Assembly: GCF_900114035.1 (NCBI RefSeq) | Contig: NZ_FORP01000006.1 | Location: 124,001 to 188,000, forward strand | DNA: 64,000 nt | Direction of reading: 5' to 3' | Source of the DNA: Amycolatopsis sacchari | GTDB lineage: Bacteria; Actinomycetota; Actinomycetes; Mycobacteriales; Pseudonocardiaceae | In this document: positions 42,236-52,097 of the stretch, piece after piece | Numbering within the stretch: the stretch's first letter is position 1 | How the letters are laid out: each line of letters starts with the position of its first letter | The notes under the pieces: model-generated | Told to the model about the DNA's origin: nothing | Databases searched by the model: none | The model's input: the letters and a program-made list of their open reading frames with translations, nothing else | Translations under genes and position numbers: made by a program

Positions 42236-43549
42236 ATGACTGCCTCGATGCCCGAACGCTCCGGCCGCCACAACCTCGATCCGCACCTCGACCGGTACGC
42301 AGCGCGCACCGCGGGGATGACCGCGTCGGAGATCCGAGCGTTGTTCGCCGTGGCGAGCAGGCCGGAGGTCGTCTCGCTGGCCGGCGGCATGCCGAACCTC
42401 GCCGCGCTGCCGCTCGACAGCCTCTCGGCGCAGATGGCCGAGCTGATCGCCGAGGACGGGCTCGTGGCGCTCCAGTACGGCTCCGCGCAGGGCATCCCGG
42501 TACTCCGGGAGCAGATCTGCGAGATCATGGCCCTGGAGGGCATCTCAGCCCACGCTGACGACGTCGTGGTGACCGTGGGCTCCCAGATGGGCCTCGACAT
42601 GGTCACCCGCATCTTCTGCGACCCCGGTGACGTCGTGATCGCCGAGGGCCCGTCCTACGTCGGGGCGCTCGGCTCGTTCGCCGCGTACCAGGCGCAGGTC
42701 GTGCACGTCGCGATGGACGACAACGGGCTCGTCCCCGAGGCGCTGCGTGACGCGCTCGCCCAGGCCGAAAAGGCCGGCCGCCGCGTCAAGTTCCTCTACA
42801 CGATCCCCAACTTCCACAACCCCGCCGGCGTGACGCTCGCCGTCGAGCGGCGCGCGGAGATCCTGGCGATCTGCCGCGAGCACGGCGTGCTGGTCGTGGA
42901 GGACAACCCGTACGGCCTCCTCGGCTTCGACGGGCAGACCTACCCGGCGCTGCGCTCACTCGACCCGGAGAACGTCGTCTACCTCGGTTCGTTCTCGAAG
43001 ACGTTCGCCTCGGGCCTGCGGGTCGGCTGGGTGCTCGCGCCCCACGCGGTGCGCGAGAAGCTCGTGCTGGCGGCCGAGTCCGCAACGCTGTGCCCGCCGA
43101 CGCTGAACCAGCTGGTGGTCTCGCGGTACCTGGCGACGCACGACTGGAAGGGCCAGATCAAGACCTTCCGCGAGAACTACCGGGAGCGCCGCGACGCGAT
43201 CCTCTCCGCACTGGAACAGCACATGCCCGCCGGCTGCAGCTGGACCCGGCCTGACGGCGGCTTCTACGTGTGGGTGACCGTCCCCGAGGGCGTGGACACC
43301 AAGGCGATGCTGCCGCGCGCGGTGACCGCCCGCGTGGCCTACGCGTCGGGAACCGGTTTCTACGCCGACGGTTTCGGCAGCAGGCAGATGCGCGTGTCGT
43401 ACTGCTACCCGACGCCGGAGCGGATCCGCGAGGGCGTGCGCCGTCTCGCCGGTGTGCTCGAGTCCGAAATGGACCTGGTCCGCACCTTCGGTAACGTCAG
43501 CATGAAGCCGATTTCCGGGCCGGAGAACCCGTCTCCGGACACGGCCTGA
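42236..43549 (+). CDS. PLP-dependent aminotransferase, class I/II
   Basis: A 437-residue pyridoxal-phosphate enzyme of the 2-aminoadipate aminotransferase/MocR-catalytic group, without a GntR domain. Motifs: SLAGGMPNLAALPLDSL near residue 45, YGSAQGIPVLREQI, NFHNPAGVTL, VVEDNPYGLLGFD and the Schiff-base Lys in LGSFSKTFASGLRVGWV (about residue 250). Substrate not evident. A TACACT -10 lies at 42194-42199. ATG 42236 is chosen with GAAG upstream; GTG 42230 is possible. It is followed 36 bases later by the ligase gene. Confidence 0.88.
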   Translation: MTASMPERSGRHNLDPHLDRYAARTAGMTASEIRALFAVASRPEVVSLAGGMPNLAALPLDSLSAQMAELIAEDGLVALQYGSAQGIPVLREQICEIMALEGISAHADDVVVTVGSQMGLDMVTRIFCDPGDVVIAEGPSYVGALGSFAAYQAQVVHVAMDDNGLVPEALRDALAQAEKAGRRVKFLYTIPNFHNPAGVTLAVERRAEILAICREHGVLVVEDNPYGLLGFDGQTYPALRSLDPENVVYLGSFSKTFASGLRVGWVLAPHAVREKLVLAAESATLCPPTLNQLVVSRYLATHDWKGQIKTFRENYRERRDAILSALEQHMPAGCSWTRPDGGFYVWVTVPEGVDTKAMLPRAVTARVAYASGTGFYADGFGSRQMRVSYCYPTPERIREGVRRLAGVLESEMDLVRTFGNVSMKPISGPENPSPDTA

Positions 43550-43585
43550 TTCGCTGTCCACATCAGACACTCAGGGGAGTACGGC

Positions 43586-44536
43586 GTGGTTGTGCCCACC
43601 GTGGCGGTGCTGGCAGGCGGCCTCTCGCACGAACGGGACGTGTCGCTCCGATCCGGCAGGCGGCTCTCCGCCGCACTGCGTGACCAGGGGCTGACCGTTG
43701 AGGAATGGGACACCGACGCCGGGTTGCTCGACCGGCTGCGGCGGGACCGGCCGGATGCGGCCGTGATCGCGCTGCACGGCGGTGAGGGCGAGAACGGCTC
43801 GGTCCAGACCATTCTGGAGATGCTGAAGGTGCCCTACGTCGGCACCAGCTCGCAGGGCTGCCGCCGTGCGTGGGACAAGCCCACCGCCAAGGCGCTCGTC
43901 GCCGAGGCCGGGTTCTCGACGCCGGACTGGGTGGCGCTGCCCAACAGCACCTTCCGCGAGCTGGGCGCCCAGCCGGTGCTCGACGCGATCGTCGAGGACC
44001 TCGGGCTGCCGCTGATCCTCAAGCCGGACCAGGGTGGTTCCGCGCTCGGCACGCAGGTCGTGCGGGACGCGGCCGAGCTGCCCGCCGCGATGGTCGGCTG
44101 CTTCGCGTACGGCGACACCGTGCTGGCCGAGCGGCTCATCGACGGTACGGAGATCGCGGTCGGCGTCGTGGAGCGCGACGGGGGCCCGCAGGCGCTGCCC
44201 GCCGTGGAGATCGTGCCGGAGAGCGGGATCTACAACTACACGTCCCGCTACACCGCCGGCCTGACCGACTTCTTCGCGCCCGCCCGGCTGCCGGAGGACG
44301 TGGCGAAGGCGGTGGGCGAGCTCGCGGTCGCCGCGCACCGGTTGCTCGGGATGCGGGACATCTCGCGGACCGACGCGATCGTCGCGCCGGACGGCACCGT
44401 GCAGTTCCTGGAGGTGAACTCCTCGCCAGGGCTCACCGAGACGTCGACGGTGCCGATGGCGATGGAGGCGGCCGGCACGAACCTCGGTGAGGTGTTCGCC
44501 GACCTGATTTCCCGCGCGATCGCCCGCGCTGCCTGA
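43586..44536 (+). CDS. D-alanine-D-alanine ligase family protein
   Basis: A 316-residue ATP-grasp ligase. It shows AVLAGGLSHERDVSLRSG (Ddl N-terminal signature, about 7-24), ALHGGEGENGSVQ, ILKPDQGGSALGTQ, the ATP-grasp VLAERLIDGTEIAVGV and C-terminal FLEVNSSPGLTETS with the metal-binding Glu/Asn. The canonical cell-wall ddl usually lies elsewhere in actinobacteria, so this may be a paralogue with another amino-acid substrate. GTG start with AGGGGAG upstream. It ends at a strong bidirectional terminator shared with parAB. Confidence 0.87.
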   Translation: MVVPTVAVLAGGLSHERDVSLRSGRRLSAALRDQGLTVEEWDTDAGLLDRLRRDRPDAAVIALHGGEGENGSVQTILEMLKVPYVGTSSQGCRRAWDKPTAKALVAEAGFSTPDWVALPNSTFRELGAQPVLDAIVEDLGLPLILKPDQGGSALGTQVVRDAAELPAAMVGCFAYGDTVLAERLIDGTEIAVGVVERDGGPQALPAVEIVPESGIYNYTSRYTAGLTDFFAPARLPEDVAKAVGELAVAAHRLLGMRDISRTDAIVAPDGTVQFLEVNSSPGLTETSTVPMAMEAAGTNLGEVFADLISRAIARAA

Positions 44537-44546
44537 CCAGACGAAC

Positions 44547-44581
44547 GAAGGGGCCCTCCGCGAGTCGCGGAGGGCCCCTTC
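44547..44581. terminator. bidirectional terminator between ligase gene and parB
   Basis: A perfect 16-bp stem GAAGGGGCCCTCCGCG/CGCGGAGGGCCCCTTC with a 3-base loop, between the convergent ends at 44536 and 44615. Confidence 0.88.
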
Positions 44582-44614
44582 AGTTATTCATCACCGTGAC
44601 GAAATGGCCTGGTG

Positions 44615-45613
44615 TCATCCATCATCGGAATCGTGTGTCCGATTTGCCGCTTCCGGCGCCATCAGGGCGACAATCCGCTCAAGATCGTCGACCGAGCCGA
44701 ACTCGACGACGATCCGGCCCTTGCGCCGTCCGAGGTCGACCTTCACGCGTGTGTCGAAGGTGTCCGAGAGGCGCGTCGCCAGCTCCTGCAGCCCCGGCGC
44801 CTGAAGCGGCTTGCGCGGCTGGGCCTTCGGCTTGGCAGGCGTCTCGCTCTTCTTGAGCGTCACCGCCTCTTCGGTCGCACGCACCGAAAGACCCTCGGCC
44901 ACGATGCGGGTCGCCAGCTCCTCCTGCGCCTCCGGGTCCTCCAGGGACAGCAGGGCACGGGCGTGGCCGGCCGACAGCACCCCGGCGGCGACGCGGCGCT
45001 GCACGGGGAGGGGGAGCTTCAGCAACCGGATGGTGTTGGTGATGACGGGACGGCTGCGGCCGATGCGGGTCGCCAGCTCCTCGTGCGTCACCTCGAACTC
45101 GTCGAGCAGCTGCTGGTACGCGGCGGCCTCTTCGAGCGGGTTCAGCTGGACGCGGTGGATGTTCTCCAGGAGGGCGTCCCGCAACATCGCCTCGTCGGCG
45201 GTCTGGCGCACGATCGCGGGGATCGTCTCCAGCTCCGCCTGCTGCGACGCGCGGAGACGCCGCTCGCCCATGACGAGCTCGTACTCGTTGTCCGGCAGTT
45301 CCCGGACGACGATGGGCTGCATGAGCCCGAACTCGCGGATCGAGTGCTCCAGCTCGGAGAGCGCCTCTTGGTCGAACACCTGGCGCGGCTGCTTCGGGTT
45401 CGGCCGGATCGCATTGATCGGCACCTCCCGGTAGACCGCGCCGGCGACTTCGCCCCCGGCCGGCTTGATCTCGCTGTTGGCGGCGAACCAGTCCTTCTCG
45501 CCGTTGCGCGAGGACGCCTCGGGCCGGGTTTCGGCGGGCGTTTCACTCGCCGCGGGTCCCGTGGGGATCAACGCCGCCAGGCCGCGGCCGAGCCCTCCTC
45601 TGCGCTCCGTCAT
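44615..45613 (-). CDS. parB: chromosome partitioning protein ParB
   Basis: CTP-dependent clamp that loads at parS and spreads, 332 residues. The N-terminal ParA-contact stretch [14 protein letters not shown] (4-17) is followed by the CTPase motifs (box [22 protein letters not shown], and [19 protein letters not shown]), the helix-turn-helix ([20 protein letters not shown]) and the C-terminal dimer domain. ATG at 45613 overlaps the parA stop (ATGA). Three parS sites lie 1-1.8 kb upstream. Confidence 0.96.
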   Translation of the reverse strand: MTERRGGLGRGLAALIPTGPAASETPAETRPEASSRNGEKDWFAANSEIKPAGGEVAGAVYREVPINAIRPNPKQPRQVFDQEALSELEHSIREFGLMQPIVVRELPDNEYELVMGERRLRASQQAELETIPAIVRQTADEAMLRDALLENIHRVQLNPLEEAAAYQQLLDEFEVTHEELATRIGRSRPVITNTIRLLKLPLPVQRRVAAGVLSAGHARALLSLEDPEAQEELATRIVAEGLSVRATEEAVTLKKSETPAKPKAQPRKPLQAPGLQELATRLSDTFDTRVKVDLGRRKGRIVVEFGSVDDLERIVALMAPEAANRTHDSDDG

Positions 45614-46560
45614 AACGTTCCGCTCCTCGATCCGTTGGTGCTGCCGCGTTCGGCGATCTCCTTCGCGGCGTCCATGTAGCTCATCGCCCCTCGCGAGCCG
45701 GGGTCGTAGGCGAGCACGGTCTGGCCGTAGCTGGGCGCCTCCGACACCTTCACGTTGCGGGGGATGACCGTCTTCAGCACGACGTCGCCGAAGTGACCGC
45801 GCACCTCGGCGGTCACCTGGTCGGCCAGCTTGGTCCGGCCGTCGTACATCGTGAGCAGGATGGTGGAGACCGTGAGCGCGGGGTTCAGGTGCTTCTGCAC
45901 GAGGTCGATGTTGCTCAGCAGCTGCCCGAGACCCTCCAGCGCGTAGTACTCGCACTGGATCGGGATGAGCACCTCGCGGGCGGCCACGAGCGCGTTCACC
46001 GTGAGCAGGCCGAGCGAGGGCGGGCAGTCGATGAAGACGTAGTCGACGCCGATCTCGTTGAAGGCGTCCGCCGACAGCGACTCCTTCAGCCGGGACTCGC
46101 GGTTCTCCATCTCGACGAGTTCGATCTCGGCACCGGCGAGGTCGATCGTCGCGGGCACGCACAGCAGGTTCGGGGACTGCTCGCTGACGGCGGTCGCCTC
46201 GGCGAGCGAGACCTCCCCGAGGAGCACCTCGTAGACCGAGGGCGTCCCGGAGCGGTGCTCGATGTTGAGGGCGGTGCTGGCGTTGCCCTGTGGGTCGAGA
46301 TCGATCACCAGGGTCTTGAGGCCGTGCACCGCGAGCGCGGCGGCGAGGTTCACCGCACTGGTGGTCTTCCCGACGCCACCCTTCTGGTTGGCGACCGTGA
46401 AGACGCGCCGGTGGTCCGGCCGGGGCAGGCTGTTGGGTTCGGGATGCAGAACGCGCGCCGCGCGCTCGGCTTCTTCGGCGATCGGGGTCCAGTCTGACGA
46501 AGGCGGGGTCACCGGCCGAGCCACCTCTCTGGTATCGACACTCCACCGCGCACGTCGCAC
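45610..46560 (-). CDS. parA: chromosome partitioning ATPase ParA
   Basis: Walker-type ATPase that moves ParB-bound origins, 316 residues. The deviant Walker [21 protein letters not shown] (about 56-75), [12 protein letters not shown] and [19 protein letters not shown] (Walker B) are all present. The N-terminal 50 residues are variable, and the GTG at 46560 is one of several possible starts. A degenerate parS (46561-46576) touches this start codon, so ParB binding could control the parAB promoter (inference). Confidence 0.95.
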   Translation of the reverse strand: MRRARWSVDTREVARPVTPPSSDWTPIAEEAERAARVLHPEPNSLPRPDHRRVFTVANQKGGVGKTTSAVNLAAALAVHGLKTLVIDLDPQGNASTALNIEHRSGTPSVYEVLLGEVSLAEATAVSEQSPNLLCVPATIDLAGAEIELVEMENRESRLKESLSADAFNEIGVDYVFIDCPPSLGLLTVNALVAAREVLIPIQCEYYALEGLGQLLSNIDLVQKHLNPALTVSTILLTMYDGRTKLADQVTAEVRGHFGDVVLKTVIPRNVKVSEAPSYGQTVLAYDPGSRGAMSYMDAAKEIAERGSTNGSRSGTL

Positions 46561-46576
46561 GGTTTCACGTGGAACA
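46561..46576. promoter_or_regulatory. degenerate parS site at the parA start
   Basis: GGTTTCACGTGGAACA matches the parS consensus TGTTTCACGTGAAACA at 14 of 16 positions, including the CACGTG core. Confidence 0.65.
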
Positions 46577-46587
46577 TGGCCATCTTT

Positions 46588-47283
46588 TCATCCCGCTCGC
46601 TTCGGCCGGGCACCGACGGTGTTGCGCCGCCGTTTCCCCTGCGCCGGTGTCCGCGGGCGGATTCGCTCGACAATCACAACGGTCGTGGGGACCTCCACGA
46701 GGCCGACCCCACATTCGGAGACCTTCGCTTCACCGCCACCGGCACGGGCGACAGCGGTCGCGTCGCGGGCGATTTCGTCCCGCGCACTGGCCCCCTTCAA
46801 TGCGAGCATCATGCCACCCTCGCGCAGCAAAGGCAGGCACCAACCCGCGAGGCGGGCCAGGGGAGCGACCGCGCGGGCCGTCACGACGTCGACCTCACCG
46901 ACCTCCGCCCGGACGGCACGCTCCTCCGCGCGACCACGAATCACGCGTACGTCGAGATCGAGTTCGTCGACGACCTCCGTCAGCCACTCCACCCGCCGCG
47001 CCATCGGCTCGACGAGCGTGAGCTCCAGATCGGCGCGTGCGATCGCCAGCGGGATGCCGGGCAGTCCGGCGCCCGAGCCGACATCGACCACACGCGCACC
47101 CTTCGGGACGCACTCTCCGATGACGGCGGAGTTGAGCAGGTGGCGCTCCCAGAGCCGGTCGACCTCGCGTGGGCCGATCAACCCCCGCTCGACCCCATGT
47201 CGTTCGAGCAGCGCCGCGAACCGCTCCGCGTCCGGCAGCCCGGCGCCGAACACCTCGGCCGCCGAGCCTGGCACGTCTCCCAC
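46588..47283 (-). CDS. rsmG: 16S rRNA m7G527 methyltransferase RsmG (GidB)
   Basis: SAM-dependent methyltransferase acting on G527 of 16S rRNA, 231 residues. The SAM-binding motif [20 protein letters not shown] (about residues 66-85), the N-terminal helix set around [13 protein letters not shown] and [16 protein letters not shown] are characteristic. Loss of such genes gives low-level streptomycin resistance in actinobacteria. The GTG start has parS sites 11 and 76 bases upstream. It leads the rsmG-parA-parB run, cut off from jag by a terminator. Confidence 0.95.
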   Translation of the reverse strand: MGDVPGSAAEVFGAGLPDAERFAALLERHGVERGLIGPREVDRLWERHLLNSAVIGECVPKGARVVDVGSGAGLPGIPLAIARADLELTLVEPMARRVEWLTEVVDELDLDVRVIRGRAEERAVRAEVGEVDVVTARAVAPLARLAGWCLPLLREGGMMLALKGASARDEIARDATAVARAGGGEAKVSECGVGLVEVPTTVVIVERIRPRTPAQGKRRRNTVGARPKRAG

Positions 47284-47293
47284 TCGTCACCCC

Positions 47294-47307
47294 GTTTCAC
47301 GTGAAAC
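47294..47307. promoter_or_regulatory. parS site
   Basis: GTTTCACGTGAAAC, a perfect 14-bp parS core palindrome, just upstream of rsmG. Confidence 0.9.
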
Positions 47308-47358
47308 CACTTCTGCCGATTGTCCCTGACGCCAACATCAAGAGGGGGAGGCGGACCC

Positions 47359-47373
47359 GTTTCACGTGAAACA
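47359..47373. promoter_or_regulatory. parS site
   Basis: GTTTCACGTGAAACA, perfect parS core, 65 bases from the previous site and between rsmG and the jag terminator. Confidence 0.9.
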
Positions 47374-47381
47374 GGACGCAC

Positions 47382-47422
47382 AAAAAAGAGCGGCCCGCCG
47401 GTTCGTCCGGCGGGCCGCTCTT
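47382..47422 (-). terminator. intrinsic terminator of the rpmH-jag operon
   Basis: AAGAGCGGCCCGCCGG pairs with CCGGCGGGCCGCTCTT (16-bp stem, 5-base loop). On the minus strand the stem is followed by TTTTTT (the A-run at 47382-47387), a true U-tract, rare in this window. It lies 15 bases after the jag stop. Confidence 0.9.
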
Positions 47423-47437
47423 CGGGTTCCTGGTTTG

Positions 47438-47983
47438 TCAGTCCTCGTCGTCGGGGAGGACCACCACGCGACGCTTGGGCTCCTCGCCCTCACTCTCGCT
47501 CCGCGCGCCCTTCACGGTGGCGACCGCGTCGTGCACGACCTTCCGCTCGAACGGGCTCATCGGCTGCAGGCGGACCTTCTCGCCCGTCGACACCACCGTC
47601 TCCGCCGTCGACCGGCCCAGCTCGTGAAGCTTCTCACGACGGGCGGCCCGCCAGCCCGCGATGTCCAGCATCAGGCGGCTGCGCGTGCCGGTCTCCTGCT
47701 GCACCGCCAGCCGGGTCAGCTCCTGCAGCGCCTCGAGCACCTGCCCGCGGTTGCCGACGAGCTTCTCCAGATCGTCCCCGCCGTCGATGCTGACGACCGC
47801 CCGGCCCGCCTCGACGTCCAGGTCGATGTCCCCGTCGTAGTCGAGCAGGTCCAGCAGCCGCTCCAGGTAGTCACCGGCGATATCGCCCTCCTGCACCAGG
47901 AGGTCGGCGCCCGTCGGCCCGTTCTCGTCGTCGCCGGGCTTGTCCTGCTCGGTCTCGACAGCCTCGACCGTCTCCGACATCAT
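47438..47983 (-). CDS. jag: Jag/KhpB-type RNA-binding protein (R3H)
   Basis: A 181-residue single-stranded nucleic-acid-binding protein: acidic N terminus, KH-like domain (about 55-110, DLEKLVGNRGQVLEALQELT) and R3H domain (about 118-178, LQPMSPFERKVVHDAVATV). Known relatives bind mRNA with KhpA and affect elongation and division. ATG 47983 has AAGGAG 5 bases upstream; a second ATG follows at once. Last gene of the rpmH-rnpA-yidD-yidC-jag run. Confidence 0.92.
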   Translation of the reverse strand: MMSETVEAVETEQDKPGDDENGPTGADLLVQEGDIAGDYLERLLDLLDYDGDIDLDVEAGRAVVSIDGGDDLEKLVGNRGQVLEALQELTRLAVQQETGTRSRLMLDIAGWRAARREKLHELGRSTAETVVSTGEKVRLQPMSPFERKVVHDAVATVKGARSESEGEEPKRRVVVLPDDED

Positions 47984-48007
47984 TCGTCTCCTTCCCCGGG
48001 GAAGCCG

Positions 48008-49105
48008 TCAGCGACGCTTCTGCCCCGAGCCTTTCTGTCCTGAGTTCTTGCCACCGGAGCCCGGCTTCTTCCGCTGCTGCGCCGCACCGTTCTGCGGGCG
48101 CTGCGGTTGCTGCGCGAACCGGTGGGGGGAGCCTGCCTTCGAACTGCGCTTGCCGTTACCGCTCGACGCCGCCGTGGCACCGCCGCCTTCCGGCTTGTCC
48201 TCCGTGGTCACCTTGGGCTGCTGCGCCGGCTTCTGACCGGGCTTCGGCTTGGCACCCGGCTTCGGGGCGAGCGCGTCGCGCTTCTCCTTGGCCTCGGCCT
48301 TCTTCGCGGCCTCTTCCTTGTCGATGCGGGTGTAGACCAGGCGCTGCTGCATCAGGGTCCAGCCGTTGTTCGACAGCCAGTACACGAGCAGACCGATCGG
48401 GAAGAAGGCACCGAACACGAGCACGCCCAGCGGGAAGACGTACATCGTCAGCTTCTGCATCATCGCGGCCTGCGGGTTGGCGTCGGTGGCCGCCGCCGCC
48501 TGGCGGGCCGCCGAGTGCCGCGCCGTCAGGTGGGTCAGCACGCTCGCGAGGATCATCAGCGGAACCGCGACCGGGGCCACGTGCCAGTTCCAGCCGCCAC
48601 CGGTGCCGCCGAGGACCGACGCGTGGTGGATGGCGTCGCCGATGTTGACGCCGAACAGCTTCGCGTTGACGTAGGACTCGACGCCCTGCTGGTCGAAGAA
48701 GTAGTTGTTGGTCTTCGGGCCGCCACCGGCGGGCTGGATGCTGAACGCCCGGAGCACCCAGTTCAGACCGATGAAGACCGGGATCTGCAGCAGCATCGGC
48801 AGGCAGCTGCCCAGCGGGTTGACGCCGTGCTCCCGCTGGAGCTTCTGCATCTCCGCGGCTTGGCGCTGCTTGTCGTTCGCGTACTTCTTCTGGATCTTCT
48901 TCAGTTCCGGCGCGAACTCCTGCATCTTCTTCATCGACCGGACCTGGTTCACGAACGGCTTGAACATGATGCCGCGGACCGTGAACGTCAGGAACATGAT
49001 CGCGAGGATCCAGGCGATCGCGTTGTTGTCGCCGAAGACGAAACCGAAGACTTTGTGCCAACACCAGAGGATGAAGGACACGGGGTAGTAGATGAAGTTG
49101 AGCAC
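48008..49105 (-). CDS. yidC: membrane protein insertase YidC
   Basis: Inserts proteins into the cytoplasmic membrane, alone or with SecYEG. 365 residues. Membrane segments start at LNFIYYPVSFILWCWHKVFG; the conserved groove Arg lies in LTFTVRGIMFKP, with a cytoplasmic helical hairpin (APELKKIQKKYANDKQRQ) and the PLGSCLPMLLQIPVFIGL segment. A long basic, disordered tail (about 270-365, KPKPGQKPAQQPK) probably contacts the ribosome. GTG start 4 bases after yidD. Confidence 0.96.
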   Translation of the reverse strand: MLNFIYYPVSFILWCWHKVFGFVFGDNNAIAWILAIMFLTFTVRGIMFKPFVNQVRSMKKMQEFAPELKKIQKKYANDKQRQAAEMQKLQREHGVNPLGSCLPMLLQIPVFIGLNWVLRAFSIQPAGGGPKTNNYFFDQQGVESYVNAKLFGVNIGDAIHHASVLGGTGGGWNWHVAPVAVPLMILASVLTHLTARHSAARQAAAATDANPQAAMMQKLTMYVFPLGVLVFGAFFPIGLLVYWLSNNGWTLMQQRLVYTRIDKEEAAKKAEAKEKRDALAPKPGAKPKPGQKPAQQPKVTTEDKPEGGGATAASSGNGKRSSKAGSPHRFAQQPQRPQNGAAQQRKKPGSGGKNSGQKGSGQKRR

Positions 49106-49109
49106 TGAG

Positions 49110-49427
49110 CTACTCCTCGGTTGACAAACCAGGTCTGGTGTGGCGCCAGGAGAACTTCTCGGGCACCGGGTCGCGGCCGGGTGGCGTCCACGGACCGCAG
49201 CGCAGCAACCGGCGCAGCGCGAGGTACGAACCCCGCGCGGCGCCGAACCGGGTCAGGGCCTCAACCGCGTACGTGCTGCAGCTCGGGTAGAAGCGGCAGC
49301 TCGGCGGGAGGAAGGGGGAGATGCACTTCCGGTAGAAGCGCAGGGGGAGCAGCAGGATCCAGGCGACCGGACCCGGGCGGTGAGCCTCCTGGGTCTCGTC
49401 GCCGATCGCGGTCGTGTGTTCGTTCAC
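49110..49427 (-). CDS. yidD: membrane protein insertion efficiency factor YidD
   Basis: A 105-residue small protein with an amphipathic N-terminal helix and the family core [32 protein letters not shown] and [12 protein letters not shown] (three conserved Cys). It assists YidC-dependent insertion. GTG start overlaps the rnpA stop by 4 bases, showing translational coupling. Confidence 0.94.
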   Translation of the reverse strand: MNEHTTAIGDETQEAHRPGPVAWILLLPLRFYRKCISPFLPPSCRFYPSCSTYAVEALTRFGAARGSYLALRRLLRCGPWTPPGRDPVPEKFSWRHTRPGLSTEE

Positions 49428-49819
49428 ACCGCCGGCCCATCTTCGTCGTTGTCGGAGCAGGCCTTGCGCCGCTCCGTGAGGAGGCCGAGCCGCCGCAGTG
49501 CCGCGTCGAGGTCGGCGCCGAGTTCGGCGCTGGACGCGGTGGCCGCCGGCGGCAACGCCCTCACGACCAACGAGCTGCCGGGCGGCACGGTTCCGAGCCG
49601 GGCGGCGACGAGGTGCCGCAGTCGCCTGCTCACCCGGTGCCGCACGACGGAGTTGCCGACGGCCTTGCTCACCACAAAACCCGCCCGCGTGCTTGACGCG
49701 GGCGGGTCGGGAACCACCAGTGCGTGCACCACCAGGCGCCGCCGCCCGGCGCGGGATCCGCGGCGCATGACCTCGCGGAAATCCTCACTTCGCCGCAGGC
49801 GCGCGGCAGGGGGCAGCAT
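49424..49819 (-). CDS. rnpA: ribonuclease P protein component
   Basis: Protein subunit of RNase P, 131 residues, matures tRNA 5' ends. The RNR motif region [16 protein letters not shown] (about residues 55-70) and the N-terminal [15 protein letters not shown] are diagnostic. An acidic tail (SDNDEDG) extends the usual end. Lies between rpmH and yidD as in nearly all bacteria. Confidence 0.95.
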   Translation of the reverse strand: MLPPAARLRRSEDFREVMRRGSRAGRRRLVVHALVVPDPPASSTRAGFVVSKAVGNSVVRHRVSRRLRHLVAARLGTVPPGSSLVVRALPPAATASSAELGADLDAALRRLGLLTERRKACSDNDEDGPAV

Positions 49820-49843
49820 GGGTTGCGCCTGGAGGTGGCGCGA

Positions 49844-49987
49844 TCAGGCGGACAGCTTCTCGCGGCCCTTGCGACGACGGGCCGCGAGGATCGCCCGGCC
49901 GGCGCGGGTGCGCATGCGCAGCCGGAATCCGTGCGTGCGGGCGCGTCGGCGGTTGTTCGGCTGGAAAGTGCGCTTACCCTTGCTCAC
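49844..49987 (-). CDS. rpmH: 50S ribosomal protein L34
   Basis: A 47-residue, very basic ribosomal protein with the family core [23 protein letters not shown] 49987 has AGGAG at the right distance and gives the standard length; the frame is open further upstream but that part has no match to L34. First gene of the operon running to jag, divergent from dnaA. Confidence 0.96.
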   Translation of the reverse strand: MSKGKRTFQPNNRRRARTHGFRLRMRTRAGRAILAARRRKGREKLSA

Positions 49988-50250
49988 GACTCTGCTTCTC
50001 CTGCTCTCGACATACCGGCGGTACGAGGAACCACCGTCAGGTCTGGTGTGTCCCTGCGGCTCGTGAACGCGGACACGCGAAGGTGCCCGCGGCAAGCGGG
50101 GACTTTACGAGGGTACGCACCCGCTCAGGTGACCCGCCAGCCACCCCCCTGTAGTGCGCGGACCGGCACTTTCGGGCATTCACCGCACCGCAGGGCGCGG
50201 GCCGGGTGGCGGGCGGGGGCGGGTCGTGGAATCCTTCTGCACCAGGCGTC

Positions 50251-50425
50251 TTGTCTGGCAGCGCGAGGCTTTGTTAGCGTGTCTCCTCTTGAGTCACCCG
50301 TCCGTGGGGCTCGGCGCCGCCGGCGAAAGGTGCGGAGGATCTTGCTGGCGTAGGTTGCACCCGCAGGTGGAGTCGCTGTGGGTCGCCGTACATTAGTGCA
50401 CAGTTGTGGACAACTCTGTGGATGG
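50251..50425 (+). promoter_or_regulatory. dnaA promoter and DnaA autoregulatory boxes
   Basis: In the 505-base rpmH-dnaA gap, TTGTCT (50251-50256) and TAGCGT (50275-50280) with an 18-base spacer form a plausible dnaA promoter, giving a leader of about 200 bases. Downstream lie TGTGGACAA (50405-50413, perfect DnaA box inside GTTGTGGACAAC) and TGTGGATGG (50417-50425). DnaA binding here would repress its own gene. The rest of the gap shows no gene. Confidence 0.6.
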
Positions 50426-50492
50426 CCGCTGCCCGCGACCGTGGCCGAGGGGTGGTTCCGCCTGGGGTGACGAGGGGAGGGGAGCTGAAGCG

Positions 50493-52097
50493 GTGTCCGA
50501 GCACCAGATGAATCTGGGTGTCGTCTGGGAGCAGGTGGTCCGTGAGCTGTCCGACGGGACACTCTCCCCCCAGCAGCGCGCCTGGATGCGCGTCACCCGT
50601 CCGATCGGTCTGCTCGACGGCACCGCGCTGCTGGCCGCCCCCAGTGACTTCGCGAAGGAAGCCATCGAGCGCGCGCTGCGTGAACCGATCACGCACGCCC
50701 TGTCCCGCCGCCTCGGCCGTCCGGTGTCGCTGGCGGTGAAGGTCGACACGGCCGAGGTGCCGCCTCCGCCGCCGCAACCCCAGTACGCACCGTCACCCGC
50801 TCGCGTGGACAACGTGCCCGCGGAAGCCCCGGCCCGGCCGGTGATGCCGCCGCTCGACGACGGCATGCTGCCGCCGATGCGGCGCACCCGCGTCCAGGCC
50901 GAGCCCGCGAAGCCGATCCTCGCGCCCGTCGACGACGACGGAGACGAAGAAGTGGACGAAGAGGGCGACGCGCTCGCCGCCGCACACGAGATCTGGCCGA
51001 TGTTCTCCGGACAGCCGGTCGCCGGCCAGCCGTACACCGCGCCGGCCCAGCCGCAGACTTCGAAGACGCGCCTGAACGAGAAGTACACGTTCGACACCTT
51101 CGTCATCGGCGCCTCGAACCGCTTCGCGCACGCGGCCGCCTTCGCCGTCGCGGAAGCGCCTTCCCGCGCGTACAACCCCTTGTTCATCTGGGGCGAGTCC
51201 GGGCTGGGGAAGACGCACCTGCTGCACGCGGTCGGGCACTACGCGCAACGGCTGTTCCCCGGGATGCGCGTGCGTTACGTGTCGACCGAGGAATTCACCA
51301 ACGACTTCATCAACTCGCTGCGCGACGACCGCAAGGTGGCGTTCCAGCGCCGCTACCGCGACATCGACATCCTGCTTGTCGACGACATCCAGTTCCTGGA
51401 AGGGAAGGAAGGAACCCAGGAGGAGTTCTTCCACACCTTCAACACGCTCCACAACGCGAACAAGCAGATCGTCGTGTCCTCGGACCGGCCGCCCAAGCGG
51501 CTGGAAACCCTGGAGGACCGGCTGCGCACGCGGTTCGAGTGGGGACTGATCACCGACATCCAGCCGCCCGAGCTGGAAACCCGCATCGCGATCCTGCGGA
51601 AGAAGGCCGCGCAGGACCGGCTCGCCGTGCCTGGTGAGGTGCTGGAGTTCATCGCCTCGCGCGTCGAGGCGAACATCCGCGAACTCGAAGGCGCGCTCAT
51701 CCGCGTCACGGCGTTCGCGTCGCTGAACCAGCAACCGGTCGACGTCGGCCTGGCGGAGATCGTGCTGCGCGATCTCATCCCCGATTCGCAGGCGCCGGAG
51801 ATCAGCGCCCCGACGATCATGGCGACGACGGCGGAGTTCTTCGACGTGACGATCGACGACCTCTGCGGTCCCGGCAAGACGAAAGCGCTCGCCACGGCGC
51901 GGCAGATCGCGATGTACCTGTGCCGTGAACTGACCGACATGTCGCTGCCGAAGATCGGCCAGACCTTCGGTGGTCGAGACCACACCACCGTCATGCACGC
52001 GGACAAGAAGATCCGCAAGGAAATGGCGGAGCGGCGCCGGATCTACGACCAGGTGCAGGAACTGACCTTCCGCATCAAGCAGCGCGCTCGGCAGTAG
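50493..52097 (+). CDS. dnaA: chromosomal replication initiator DnaA
   Basis: AAA+ initiator that binds DnaA boxes and opens oriC, 534 residues. Domain I (about 1-80), a long Pro/acidic linker (about 85-190), domain III with Walker [17 protein letters not shown] and Walker [14 protein letters not shown], and domain IV with the DnaA signature [13 protein letters not shown] near the end. GTG 50493 is chosen with GGGGAGGGGAG upstream and the conserved early [11 protein letters not shown]; the frame is open 29 codons further up but that part crosses the DnaA box. Confidence 0.97.
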   Translation: MSEHQMNLGVVWEQVVRELSDGTLSPQQRAWMRVTRPIGLLDGTALLAAPSDFAKEAIERALREPITHALSRRLGRPVSLAVKVDTAEVPPPPPQPQYAPSPARVDNVPAEAPARPVMPPLDDGMLPPMRRTRVQAEPAKPILAPVDDDGDEEVDEEGDALAAAHEIWPMFSGQPVAGQPYTAPAQPQTSKTRLNEKYTFDTFVIGASNRFAHAAAFAVAEAPSRAYNPLFIWGESGLGKTHLLHAVGHYAQRLFPGMRVRYVSTEEFTNDFINSLRDDRKVAFQRRYRDIDILLVDDIQFLEGKEGTQEEFFHTFNTLHNANKQIVVSSDRPPKRLETLEDRLRTRFEWGLITDIQPPELETRIAILRKKAAQDRLAVPGEVLEFIASRVEANIRELEGALIRVTAFASLNQQPVDVGLAEIVLRDLIPDSQAPEISAPTIMATTAEFFDVTIDDLCGPGKTKALATARQIAMYLCRELTDMSLPKIGQTFGGRDHTTVMHADKKIRKEMAERRRIYDQVQELTFRIKQRARQ

